From contig NC_046626.1 in assembly GCF_900324465.2 (NCBI RefSeq), positions 5,849,459-5,913,458 on the forward strand: 64,000 bases of DNA. Direction: 5' to 3'. This document shows positions 11,693 to 30,704 of this stretch, piece by piece. The stretch is from Anabas testudineus. Its lineage: Eukaryota > Chordata > Actinopteri > Anabantiformes > Anabantidae. The position numbers and the translations under genes were made by a program. The notes beneath the pieces were generated by a model. The model was not told the origin of the DNA. It worked only from the letters and a program-made list of their open reading frames with translations, and did not search any database. How positions within the stretch are numbered: position 1 is the first letter of the stretch; every line of letters starts with the position of its first letter.

Positions 11693-12315
11693 ATAAATGT
11701 ATGAATTGTAATGAAATTGGAAGCTTTATTAACCTTTAAGAGAAGGGGTGAGATTAAATAAACACTTATTCTTACTCGAATTAACATAACATAACCACAT
11801 ATTTATTTATTTATTTGCTTTTAATGTTTGAAATTAAAAAAAAAAAATCTATCAAATCTTTCAGCAGCATAGTCCACTTCTTCATGTGTTTTATGTGTTC
11901 TCAAAATATGGCAAAATACTCAGTGTCCTTACACAGTTTTACGTGCATTATGGTGAGCACATTGATATATGAGAGAAGACATTCATGCTATGATTACAAC
12001 AGACACAGTGGGCTGGATAGTTTGAAGGTTCTTAATAAAGATCATGAATGCACACAGAAAGACGCTTTGTACACAGTGCCGTTGTAAGATAGGCGGTCAT
12101 GGTTCCCATTCACCAACTCTGCCTAAGATCTTGATGGATATCGTATTTCTGCACCACCTGTGAGTCTAAATCAGTGCACATGTTAACAGACTTGAAATCA
12201 AACGTTGATGCTGCTGGTGAAGACTTGTGAGTGTTCACTGCCCTCCAGCAGTCACAGTGAAGAACTACACACTGAGAGCTGATGCTGTTACTGTCACAGA
12301 CATATACACGTATTC

Positions 12316-12505
12316 ATGTATGTTTATATAATAGATAACTATGTATATATTTATATAATAGATAACTATGTATATATTTATATCATAGATAACTATGTAT
12401 ATATTTATATAATAGATAACTATGTATATATTTATATAATAGATAACTATGTATATATTTATATCATAGATAACTATGTATATATTTATATCATAGATAT
12501 CTATG
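12316..12505 (+). repeat. 27-bp AT-rich minisatellite, about 7 copies
   Basis: A 27-bp unit (TATGTATATATTTATATAAT plus AGATAAC) repeats head to tail about seven times with one recurrent variant (ATCATAG for ATAATAG). Because 27 is divisible by three it leaves an open frame (YVYIYIIDN repeats), which is not a gene. Confidence 0.95.
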
Positions 12506-12769
12506 AGTTAATAATAGCATGTAGATCTAATTACTGCTGATCACAAACACCCAAACAAAACCCTCTTATTGCTGTTTTAATAACAGTTTTCTGCCCTGGA
12601 GTTCAAGCTGTGAAGACATGATAAGACATGAATGATAACAGTCAAACTTTTTGGTGATTATCGTGAAATTATGATATTATTTATTACGTGTTTTTATCAT
12701 TTTGCTCTAAACTTTATTAGTTTTCAGGAACAGATCAATGAACAGGAAGCCTCCCTCGGGGAGGAGATA

Positions 12770-12892
12770 TGTGACGTCATTGTAGGTTTCCACCTCTGAT
12801 TGGCTCCCAGCTCTGAAATATTCCTATACCGTTGCCGATTGGTCTACAGCGGCGCGCCAAACGTCACGGGGTCTCGTTTTTCGCGCGAAACG
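12770..12892 (+). promoter_or_regulatory. mcm6 promoter: CRE, two CCAAT boxes, two E2F sites
   Basis: Before the mcm6 ATG at 13006 there is a perfect palindromic CRE (TGACGTCA, about 12772-12779) and two inverted CCAAT boxes (ATTGG near 12799 and 12839). A GGCGCGCCAA E2F-type site lies at 12851-12860, and a perfect palindromic E2F core TTTCGCGCGAAA at 12879-12890. E2F plus CCAAT control is the known mode for MCM genes at G1/S. Function here is inferred from the motifs. Confidence 0.75.
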
Positions 12893-13005
12893 GTGCCACT
12901 GTTGTGAGGACTTCGGCGTGCTGTCTGTGTCTGTGTCTGTGTCTGTCCGAGACCAGAGCGGTTCTGCGTTTAGTAGTATTTGGTCATTTTTCATTGTGTT
13001 TCAGC

Positions 13006-17688
<4,683 letters not shown>

Positions 17689-18204
17689 CCTGCTCCCTTC
17701 ATCCCTGCGTTTTGTTTTCTCCACTGTTCTCTCAGCTTCCCTGACTTTAGACTTTAAGCTGCAACAGTAAAGTTGACATTCAAGGTTTTCTTTTTTTTCC
17801 CAAATGCTCATATGTAACACATACATAATAGTAGCGTCAGAGATGTTAGTTGACTTGTTTTTGGAGTTTACCATCTCTGCTGTACAAAGATTATATTCTG
17901 TGGTTCTTTAAAAAAAAAAAAAAGGTGTTTTCTTTGTGAGACTGTTTGTAAATATGCTGCTCTCTTCAAGTTAAGGGCTTTGAATTGTGTATTTGCCGAT
18001 TATCTAACTATATTAGTGGCATACACAGTCTTAACTCCATGGTTTAAAGAATTTTGTATGTTATTTTGTAAAATTATAAATGTCTCAATAAAATGTTCTT
18101 TACACGACTGCTATGCTTTGTGTCGTCTTGTCCACTGGGGGGCAGCAGTGGCAGGTTTAATGACAACGCAACTGCGCATGTCCCGCAAACGTTATTCAAC
18201 AAAC

Positions 18205-19819
18205 ATGGCGGCATCCTTCATGACAGCAGGCAGGACATTTCTGAAAGGTAACATTAATTTATTGACTCCACGCGATGTGTGCAAGTTATTCTCGACAGTT
18301 AAAAATAGCTTTTGGAAGTAGAAGTGACTGAGCCATGTGAGTAAATAGTGCTACATCGTGTTGCTGTGTACTTTACGTGATACTACTAGGACTACATCAC
18401 AGCAAAATGCAGGTTGTGTTTTTCCTCCTCCAGGTTTCCACCTTGTTCCTGGTCGGCGGCTCCTCAGCCAGAGCTCACACACACCGGCAGTGTGTCACTG
18501 TTTGCAGTTGGAGGTTGCTCGTTGTCGGCCCCTGCACGTCTCCGCTGCTGCCCCCCTGGTGAGCTCCAGGACGGGGCCACAGAGGACTGTCCACACCGAG
18601 CAGAGGAGAGCCGAGGAGGAGGCGGAGGGACCGGAGTACATCCCCAAGAGGAAGGCGAAGAACCCCATGAAGATCATTGGCTATGCCTGGTGAGTGTTTC
18701 CTGTTTGTAGCCTGCCCCTCAGCTGCGAAACTAAACTTGGTAAATATCTGATGTTTTCAACATTACTAACACTAATTATACTAGTTGATATAATACTTGT
18801 AAAAACAGTAACTATTTAGATAAGAAATTAATTTGAAATTACTGCTGAGGAAGTCCCTGTTGCAAATGAAGGCAGATGGCTGTTTAATGGATAATCATGG
18901 CTTCCATCAAAGCCTTTCTGTTCAGTGAGACATTCAAGGGTGGGTTTAAAGAGTCGTGCCCAGATGAAACAGGTTTTACTTGCTGTAAAGGTTTTGGCCT
19001 CAGAAAGATGCTTCTGACATCTGACCATACAGTAATCCTCAATCAAGACATAAATGCAGAATGAATCACTAAATCACGACTAAATAAAGACATTATGAGT
19101 AAAATAAATATGCACCCCTGCTGCCCACCAGTTTTTACTGACTGAGGCGCTCGCTCACAATGAGGAACAGCAGTATCACCCTCCAGACACAGCAGGAGGC
19201 TAAGGCACTATTTGCTGTGCCACCCTCAGATTTTGTTTGAATAATCAATGCAATATAACACACCTGTCAGTCACATGTTCCAATGCTTTTGCTCACATGA
19301 AAATGGTTGGGTTCAAACAAAAGGTGTTATCTTCCAAGTTGTGTAACGGGGCATAAACACCTGGAAATGAGCTAAACGATTGATCTTTTATCTCATATTT
19401 ATCCTTTCATGTCAAACCTAAATGTTTTAAGTCTACAGTAAAAATAAAGGAATTAGCCTCACTGTTCCAATACTTTTGGAGTGTAGCACCACAAACTGCA
19501 GCAGCCAATATGACCACAGCGTTGAATTAGAGCAGCTAAGTGAAAATATTTTTCATGTCTAATTTCTGCCATTCGTGGTGCAAGTTGTTGACTGTTTCTG
19601 TGTAATCTCTTAGTGAACAAAGTATTTGTCTTGCCTCTGTACAGGATGATAGGCCTCCCAACTGGTATCATTAGTTTCCTCCTGGCAAAGAGAGAAGTGG
19701 ACAAGAACCGACTGAAGCAGCTTAAGATTCGACAAAGGATGAAAAGGTCAAATGAGGGACCATTTGAGGGCAGTCGCTACCGCCAAAATCATACAGAGGA
19801 CGTTAAACTGGACCAGTAA
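18205..19819 (+). CDS. pnkd: Short-form PNKD (MR-1S-like) mitochondrial protein, three exons, 157 aa
   Basis: Exons 18205-18247, 18434-18689 and 19645-19819 give 157 aa. The C-terminal half (EYIPKRKAKNPMKIIGYAW, then MIGLPTGIISFLLAKREVDKNR) matches the human PNKD short isoform (MR-1S, 142 aa; EYIPRKRGKNPMKAVGLAW, then AIGFPCGILLFILTKREVDKDR). Human MR-1S is mitochondrial and has been linked to cytochrome c oxidase assembly. The N-terminus (MAASFMTAGRTFLKG, then Arg-rich, few acids) fits a presequence. Residues about 93-113 form one membrane span, followed by a basic tail. Human PNKD also makes a long form with a metallo-beta-lactamase domain, but no such exon lies here: the 3' UTR ends at ATTAAA (20053-20058) and tmbim1 follows on the other strand, as TMBIM1 does in human. 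Intron 2 holds a dispersed repeat. Confidence 0.88.
19240..19490 (-). repeat. Dispersed repeat copy in pnkd intron 2
   Basis: Contains TGTTCCAATGCTTTTGCTCA, later ACAAAAGGTGTTATCTTCC, and ends CTGTTCCAATACTTTTGGAG (about 19464-19483). The GTTCCAATRCTTTTG motif at both ends, and the ACAAAAGGTG block shared with 31790-31880, mark it as a copy of an interspersed family, probably a non-autonomous DNA element. Strand and family are uncertain. Confidence 0.45.
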
Positions 19820-20127
19820 TGTGCACATGTGGCTGCACCATATTCCGAATGTAACTACTGAGAAGGTGATACTTGCACTCGAAGGAAGGGAAGAAAGGAC
19901 GTCATCCTTATAAAGCTTGACTTTAAAACATCAGAAAGCTTGGTGAGGCATTCAGATGCAGGAAATCTATTGAGGCCTAAGACCTTTTTTTTTTGTCGAG
20001 TTGACTTCTCTATTTCATGAACAATGTGGCTCATGTTGAGTTTGACTGCTTCATTAAAGCTGGAAACCAGACATGATTTTGTTGACTTGTGTTAAATGAA
20101 ACCACATCAATACTCATATAAAAGTAT

Positions 20128-20133
20128 TTTATT
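20128..20133 (-). terminator. tmbim1 polyadenylation signal
   Basis: TTTATT on the plus strand is AATAAA on the minus strand, the first such signal found walking in from the pnkd side. The pnkd signal on the opposite strand is at 20053-20058, so the two converging transcripts end within about 100 bp of each other. Confidence 0.6.
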
Positions 20134-21419
20134 TGAAAAGGCAAAAGACTCTTAAGTATTGATATGTATATTTACAAACTCATACCCCACACCAACTTAC
20201 TGTCTATATACTATGTATTCAACATACCATATTTGTTTAGAGTCTAGGGTTATATGTGCAGTAACTTTGGCCTGGGTCTACACTTGGCGCTGATCATGTG
20301 AAGAACTTTAGGTCAGTGTCATGAGCTGGGACTCGCATACTGTCAGAAATGTTCCAGTTGTTTATAAGCATGGCAGTAATTTCACATATGGAAAACCCCA
20401 TGCTGCTGGCACTCACTAACTGACCCAAATCTGAATTGCATTACACGATATATAAACAGGCACATACATGTGTGTAACAATACAAACCCTGTACTTCTTG
20501 AAGAAACATTAATGTGAAGGCACTATAGTAACATCGTATGTAAATAGTTGCCACTATCCATGAAGCCTAAAGCTAAGTTCAGGTGTACCTCAGTGTTCGT
20601 TTCAGCATGCCTGTTTTCCTCCTTCTAGTGTTTTGACATTCATTACTCAACATCACTATTAAGCAGCAGTTGAATTTCAGCTGTTGTTCAACAACAAAAC
20701 GTAATAACCATCATTAATATAAAATATTTCCTGAACGTAAAACTGAAATAAACTAGCTAAATAGATAGAGAATAGAAACAATATTGGCCAAATTATTTCA
20801 TGGTAATTTAAACATACTGAGCAGTAGCTTATTAATGAGTCATTCATGTCATACATAATGACACATTCCTGACCCTCATCTGAAAGTACATTAGCTGTTT
20901 TAATAATACAGAGAATAATAAGCATGTATTGTCCCTGGTAACATTTGGTGTTGGATCAAGACCAGTGCTTTTGATCATGCCCATCCCTGCTGTACTTCAA
21001 AGCCAAATCAAAAGGTGGTTGGTCTGTGTTAACAAATTTGAATTTGAACGATAGAGGACAACATTTGTACAGAATAAAGCAGTTCAGCAGTACAACTACA
21101 CACAGAAAATGTCCAGACACTGTCTGCCTCAACATGAGTTCAGCAAGAGTGAAAACATGTTGCGGCTGGTATTCCAGTGTCTACACATATTGATATTCTG
21201 AGTTAAACACTGGTAAGCTAAATCTGAGAAAAGTGCATTTTTGCATAGGATTTACCCACCCTATGACAAAACCTCAAATTTAGCCCTTTATATTCCCTGG
21301 AGTTTATAATGGTTTTATAAATGTATTCTGACTAAAAACAAAGCAGAGGTTTTAAAAAGCACGGAATGGTTTTGCAGCTTGACACTTGTCTTGACCCTGT
21401 TAACCCGAGCTGTGTGGAC

Positions 21420-24598
<3,179 letters not shown>

Positions 24599-25125
24599 TT
24601 CGCCTGTGAGGATCGAAGGAAGAAAAAAAAAAAAGTTGTGTCAGATACAAAAAGGGGCAAAAGCAAGAGAAACTGAAGAACAGAGAACAATCAACGATCA
24701 TGATCAGTACTAGTTTTCACTTTCAGCTCTTTGTAGATATACAGGTATCAGTATGTATGTGGGCCTTTTATGCGGCTCTAATCAAAATTTGTACATTGTG
24801 CATGGATGAAATGACTGTGAAAGGAGTCACAGTGATTATGCCAAAGAGATCTACCACACAACACAATTTGTCAGCTCAGTAGTTTGGTTTTATGGCCTGC
24901 AACTTTACTGTTTGACTCAGTGTCGCAGCTCTCATCAGGTGGCTATTTTAAGCAAAATTACTACTAACAGTGTGGGCTTTCTGCCCAACAACAAACAGCA
25001 GGAAGACAAAGCTAGGAGCTAGCCAATGAATGCAGCGGAGACCAAAATGAGAGCAATAAGACAGCGAGTGTTCCAGGAAGGTCACAAATGTAACACCAAG
25101 TCAATGATAAGGTTTCTTCGTATGA

Positions 25126-25161
25126 TGAAAACTGTCACATGATCTCATGTGACAGTTTTCA
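25126..25161. repeat. Perfect 36-bp palindromic hairpin, 17-bp arms, 2-nt spacer
   Basis: TGAAAACTGTCACATGA at 25126-25142 is the exact reverse complement of 25145-25161, with TC between. No flanking duplication or transposon body is evident. It could form a cruciform or arise by template switching. Confidence 0.9.
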
Positions 25162-27104
25162 CCATATCAACATTCAAAATTACCATAATGTTGTGTTTAC
25201 AGCTTATTGTGCTCACATAAAGCAATCTTAATATAATATAATGATGCCTTTTCACACAGTATCTTGCCCACCGTAGAGCACTTACAAGGTTGTTTTTTAG
25301 TAGAGAAGTGTTACAAGTATGTTACAGTATAAAAAGACATTAGATCCAAATCTATCCAGCAAAGTCAGATACTGAATGCCTTTATCTGAGTAGCAAAGCT
25401 CTTTACAGTCATGCTGACAATGTCGTTAGCATTTAAAACACACGTTCCACATCCTGCTTCACTCAGCTACAAACTAAAACTACAGAAGTTATGTAAGCAC
25501 TGTGCTGGGCAGGGCCGGGATTATCCTAATGTTTCCAATGTTACATTTAAGTGTGATGTCACAACGAGCACAGGTTTAAAAAGGCCTACTGCACACCTCA
25601 ACTGATTTTCCAAAAACCTTTACCAATAATGGGCCTCAAAAGGCAAATATCAGTCATAGAGACAGGTTGTAAAAAGAATGCAACCTCTGCACATACAAGC
25701 ATAATCCTGTCCGCAGTAATCATGAAAAACACACAGTGGCTCAAAGTCTGTGAACTGTGCACAGGTATTATTCCAACACTTGGAATTGGATTTGTAACAA
25801 CCACAGTTCAGCATCTAGGGATACATCTGGGCTTGTATTCCGTTAAAATGAACACATGCTTCTGTTTAACTATGTGGTTCACAAAAAAACACCACAAGCT
25901 CAGGAACCACCACATGGACCTCTAAAGGAAATTTCTAATAATAAAACACACACAGTCTATGATCCACATGTACACAGTGCAGTCACATATGACCCCAATA
26001 ATCCATGTTGCAGACATGACGAGAAAAAAATGTTGTGGTACTTCTACAGGGTACTTTAACAGCTTCACCAACAAAATTAATTATACCCTGCAACACATTT
26101 AGCTTCTAAACATACCTCTCTAAATTGATTCATCTCGACACTACACTCCTTACAATATCACATTATCACATTAAACCGCTGTATTAAAAAGACAATGCAG
26201 TGTCTACTGGCGTGCTCCTGTTTGTGAAGTTATTTTAAAAACTACAAATGTTCTCCAAACCCCACTCTCATTGGGACTTTTAGGGGAATACACACAGTGA
26301 AGGAATTCAAGAGCTGACTCCACCTCGTGCTGCCATTACATCACACGTCGAGCACCAAGCAACAGGACAGAAAACACTAAATGGAAAAAATGCTTCAGAG
26401 TATCTGCAGTCAAACGCTCTCAGTGCTAATCACTACTTGGGCATTGACACACAGTTTGTTAGTAGACCAAGGGGTTTGAGGCACTGGTGTGTTTAAACAT
26501 AAGGGTGTAACTCCACTCTAGGAAAGTTAAGATTTAGAATAGAGGTTGTCGGGTGGCTGTTCAAGCCGGTGGCTGATGTGTGCTTACCATGACTGATCGT
26601 TATATTTCATCATCACCACCACTAATCTAAATCATCATGAGGTTCTGAGTAATTTTTCCACTAATGTATAGAGACACATGAACAAACACAAAAAACCGGA
26701 ACAAAAGACATTTCACAATTCACAAGTAGTGCAAAAGTATTACAGACTATTCTTAAACCAATCAAAGTAAAAAAATCCATAATCAGTTATTTATTGGAAT
26801 CTGATCATTTATTTGATCGACTGGTTTATCTATAGCCTACTGTACATGCACATGTACTTGTATGTGTACACTGGAAACCTACAAACCAATCTAAAAGTAC
26901 AGACTGTATACATATGTTTAAACATCTAAAACACACACATACACATTTTCAGACTGGGTAGGGAGTGTGGGTATCAGGTATGAGTTTTCCACTAACTCAT
27001 TTGTGTCTCAGAATTTCATTTCATTAACATGAATGTCCTGGACATGTTTTATTGTGTCCTATGTCTGTTCTTTCTTATTCAGTTTGTAGAAGACCTAAAG
27101 CAGC

Positions 27105-27250
27105 TCCCTCCCCTGATATGTTGGTGAAGATTCTCAGTCGAAGTTATCTGGAAGTTGAGTCATGGCAACTGGACTTCCTTCTTGTTAGGTGGAAACGTTT
27201 CGCTACTCATCCAAGTCGCTTCTTCAGACTGAAGAAGAAGCCATGACTAA
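27105..27250. repeat. Dispersed repeat segment with inverted ends
   Basis: AGTCATGGC (about 27159-27167) and GCCATGACT (about 27239-27247) are inverted around a segment containing AACGTTTCGCTACTCATCCA and GCTTCTTCAGACTGAAGAAG, itself a short palindrome. I recall this sequence as a common interspersed motif in teleost genomes, but cannot assign a family. Confidence 0.4.
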
Positions 27251-29925
27251 ACAGTTTCTAAAAACATTATTTCATTTGACCTGCATCCTTCCGGTTTATC
27301 ACTAAACCTTTCTGCATCAGTCACAGTTTATTAAGCCAAATGTTTTTTAATCATTTAATCATCATAAATCTCAACTTGTAAACCAATTTTGAAATTCCAC
27401 ATATAATCTACCAGACACATTTTCAACCATCATTTTTAAATTTAATTTGTTCATGCCTTCTAGTTACACTTTGATATATTATTTATCTCTTTACACAGTT
27501 GTACTGCATTGTTTTCTTTTGTCTCTACACTAGTTCCAATTTCTGTCAGTCTGGGTATATTTACAGCTTCTCCTAAAACAATCTGATAACTGGGATCTTA
27601 TTTACATATGTTCACAGATATCAAAAGTTTGTTGTCAGTACTGTCAGTAGACAGTACTTTAGAAACCAACAAATTGTATCTACGTTGCTTATTAATAAAT
27701 TTAACTCTAAAATCTAATTATCCTATAAAAGAAACCTATACATGTTCCAGTTTTATCAAATACTCTGATGTAAGAAAATAGATTATTAATAGACTTGCAT
27801 AAAGAACACCAGGTTGTTTTACGGTCACAGTCTGACCTGTGCATTTTAACATACTAAATTCAATTTTCTCCATCATCATGTTACCATAAGCATAGAGATG
27901 GGGCAGTGGCAGCACACTGAGTTGAGTGATCGCTCAATAAGTGCAGTGGCTGCAGTTCATATGTCAAAACTGTCCAAAGGGACAGTCCCAACTCTCAGCA
28001 AAATGGCATTTGGTGTAAAAGCCTGGGCTAAAACAATGTGTGGATCTGTTGATCTGCTGTGGTGCTCCCAGGAGGGATATGCCGAAAGAGAACCAGCGTA
28101 TTTCAAAAGCCTAAAAGCGTTTTATTCTGTCAACTCACCATTTAAAAGCGAGTTTCAATATAAGATACAATGTATAAAGAGCCATCTGCCTATGGGCCAA
28201 GTATTTTTTTCTAAAGTATTTTATTATTATCTATTTAATCTGTAAAGATTGAATCCTGTTTTCTTATGCATAAATTCTGACGATCCACTTCCAGCACTGC
28301 ATTATTTGTTAAACGTGTTTGTGGTCAGAGTCTGTATTGAAACATACTGTATACATCCCATTGACACTGTAATAACTGTGTTTACCTCCGTGTAGCATGA
28401 CTACAATTTCTCCCAAGGTGTATTTCTTTGCACGGCAGAGTGGAATTGCGTCTGACCTGTGCCCAAGAAACACACTTTGTCTGTCATGTGAAGCCATGAA
28501 GTCATGAGGGTGTACAAAATAACAAAAATACCTTACATTAACAGGAAGGACTGGTTTGACAAAGCTTATAAATTCTGTTTCTGTTTGGACTGCCCAAGGT
28601 TTTGATTTCATGTTGTAACACCCGACACTGTTGTTGAGCAAATAACTTGTAAACTGTCTTTTTTCCCCTTAATGTCGGCGACTTAAACTATTCTCAAGTG
28701 TGTTTGCTCTTTGTCATGACTGTTTCTTTCCAAATCCAGTCCAGTTTCCAACTGGCTACCCAACAACTACTAATCAAAAACAAACCGGGGAAAAGAAAAG
28801 AAAAAAAAAAAAAGATTTATTATTGTATTTGTCTGTCCATCCACAGTCATCACTAGGGACACAAATTATTAGGAGGTGGGCGCTCCACTAATGCTTTTGA
28901 ATAAAAGTAAAATAGTGAATACTTAACCTTCCTCTGAAATATAGCTATTTTATTATATTATATAACATCTGAAGATGTTCCCCTGGAATCTGGAAGATCT
29001 GGGATGGACATTTTTAACTTTCTTAAGCTTCATAAACGATTAAAAACTGTTGAAAGCAACATTAAAACATTAACATTAACTCTAATTTAAACACACACAC
29101 ACTCTCAGTCTCTTAGGTCAGGTCAGCCATTTCAGCAGTAGTCAGTCATTATGAAGGATTCAGTCACATGCTCCAACACAGGAGTGTGTGTCCAGGTGCT
29201 GAGTGACAGCTGCATGAATGAGGCCAGAGGAATATCCCATTAACTTCAATGTGGGGAAACAGTTTAACTTAATAGTGAACATTATATGGTGTTGAAGTGT
29301 GTGTGGTCTGTGGCAGAGGTCCTGTTCATGCTGGCTCATTGTCACGGTTCACAGGGACACTTCAATGACAAGAAGCCATTATTTATGTTACTGCTAACAC
29401 TTGTCAATCTTTTAATTCAACTTCAGTCCGGGGCTAAAGTGTGTTTTGTGCCACAGCTGAGTACTATGCAGTATATTAAACAAATAAACCAGAGTAACAC
29501 ACAATGCACAAGTATAAAAAGTAAAGAAGTTTCCATTTACTAAGGGAGGAGCTCGACAGGAAAAAGTGCATCCTCAACACCACCCGGTTTAAAACTACGT
29601 CGAGTGGAAAACTCGGACTTTTAGTGTGCTGACGACTGAAATGGCTGCACTCACAAACAAGACGCCGAAAAAGCTCCGAGCACACAAACTACACCCTCCG
29701 CTCCACCCTGTGCAGCTGGGACCGGACCTCAGCACACAGAAAGTCTTTTCAGGAAAGTGCGGCCTGAACGGACACGGACAGCTCCGGCTAACACGGGGGG
29801 GGGTAAATGTACCATCACACAGCTAGCGAGCGATTAAACGAACCCCAGCGCTGTGTCCGACACGTTTCCTCATCACTAAACAGCTCAAGAAACGTCCAAA
29901 ACAACTTTAATTTGTCTCCACTTAC

Positions 29926-30070
29926 CGAGTGAGAACGGAAGGAAATGATTATGTCGCGTAAAGTCTCAGCGGTAAAACAGGAGAAGTGGAGGCTTCCCGC
30001 CCGTCACGACCTCTCCGCGGACAAAATGACTCCACAAAGCGCCGACGGGGCTCGAAGCCGTGAGCTGAGG
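29926..30070 (-). other. Putative noncoding first exon and CpG-rich promoter of tmbim1
   Basis: On the minus strand a good donor (TCTCACTCG followed by GTAAG) sits at 29926/29925. The coding exon upstream of the tmbim1 ATG has a clean acceptor (CCTCACAG before 24603). Composition around 29940-30070 is CpG-rich, unlike its surroundings. The 5' boundary is unknown; the right limit given is approximate. Confidence 0.45.
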
Positions 30071-30704
30071 AGCGGCGGCAGGAGCCAGATGTGAAGAACG
30101 TTTCCTGGAACAGTGAAGAGCAGGGTGGAGTCCGGAGGACAGGCCCTTCTCCAGTTACTCAGTAAAGGTGCATTACCACTACATAACAAGTACAACACTG
30201 AAAAGGTCCCATCCAGACAGGTCACATAGCAGCAGATTTTACATTTCTCACTCATTTCTAATGGATCAATGTGCAAAAAAAAGTACATCCAAATCCAAAT
30301 CCACTTTTCTTTCTCTTTCTTTATTTTAGAATCACATATCAGCTCAGGGGGGTTGTAGGTTCATCTGTCCAGAGTTAAATGGATTTATCTGGTGAAACTT
30401 ATACAGCAAAATACTGCTTACTTGTTAATTTATTATCTCAATTCTTTCATGTTTTAGTCCATACAAGCAATAATGACAACAAACTTCATTCCTATTAAAT
30501 TTATATTTTTCTGTGAAATACGTTTTCAATGACAATCATGGTGAGCATGCATGATCATCTCAGAATAACTATAAAGACACTGACATTCAAACCAATCATG
30601 AACTATTTGTACCATACAGAGACATTAAAAACACACCCTGTCAACCACATTCATGCACACAAAGGACGATCTGGAAATTTGCCACGTGTGCAGTGTTGCA
30701 GTCA

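Larger units (their letters stand above)
24604..29925 (-). other. Long first intron of tmbim1
   Basis: Lies between the acceptor directly before 24603 and the donor next to 29926. It shows no convincing coding exon. It holds a perfect 36-bp hairpin (25126-25161), a dispersed repeat near 27110-27250 and AT-rich unique-looking sequence. Open frames at 25629-25925 and 27898-28245 have no recognisable product. Confidence 0.55.

Noticed and set aside
12316-12540. Open frame YVYIYIIDN repeated
   Set aside because: A 27-bp minisatellite keeps any frame open; no gene context.
27898-28245. 115-codon frame in the tmbim1 first intron
   Set aside because: No recognisable family, no splice context, and composition like surrounding noncoding DNA. 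It might be an unknown transposon scrap.
29626-29826. MAALTNKTPKKLRAHKL frame near the tmbim1 promoter
   Set aside because: Short, in CpG-rich DNA beside a promoter, with no homologue and no splice partners seen.
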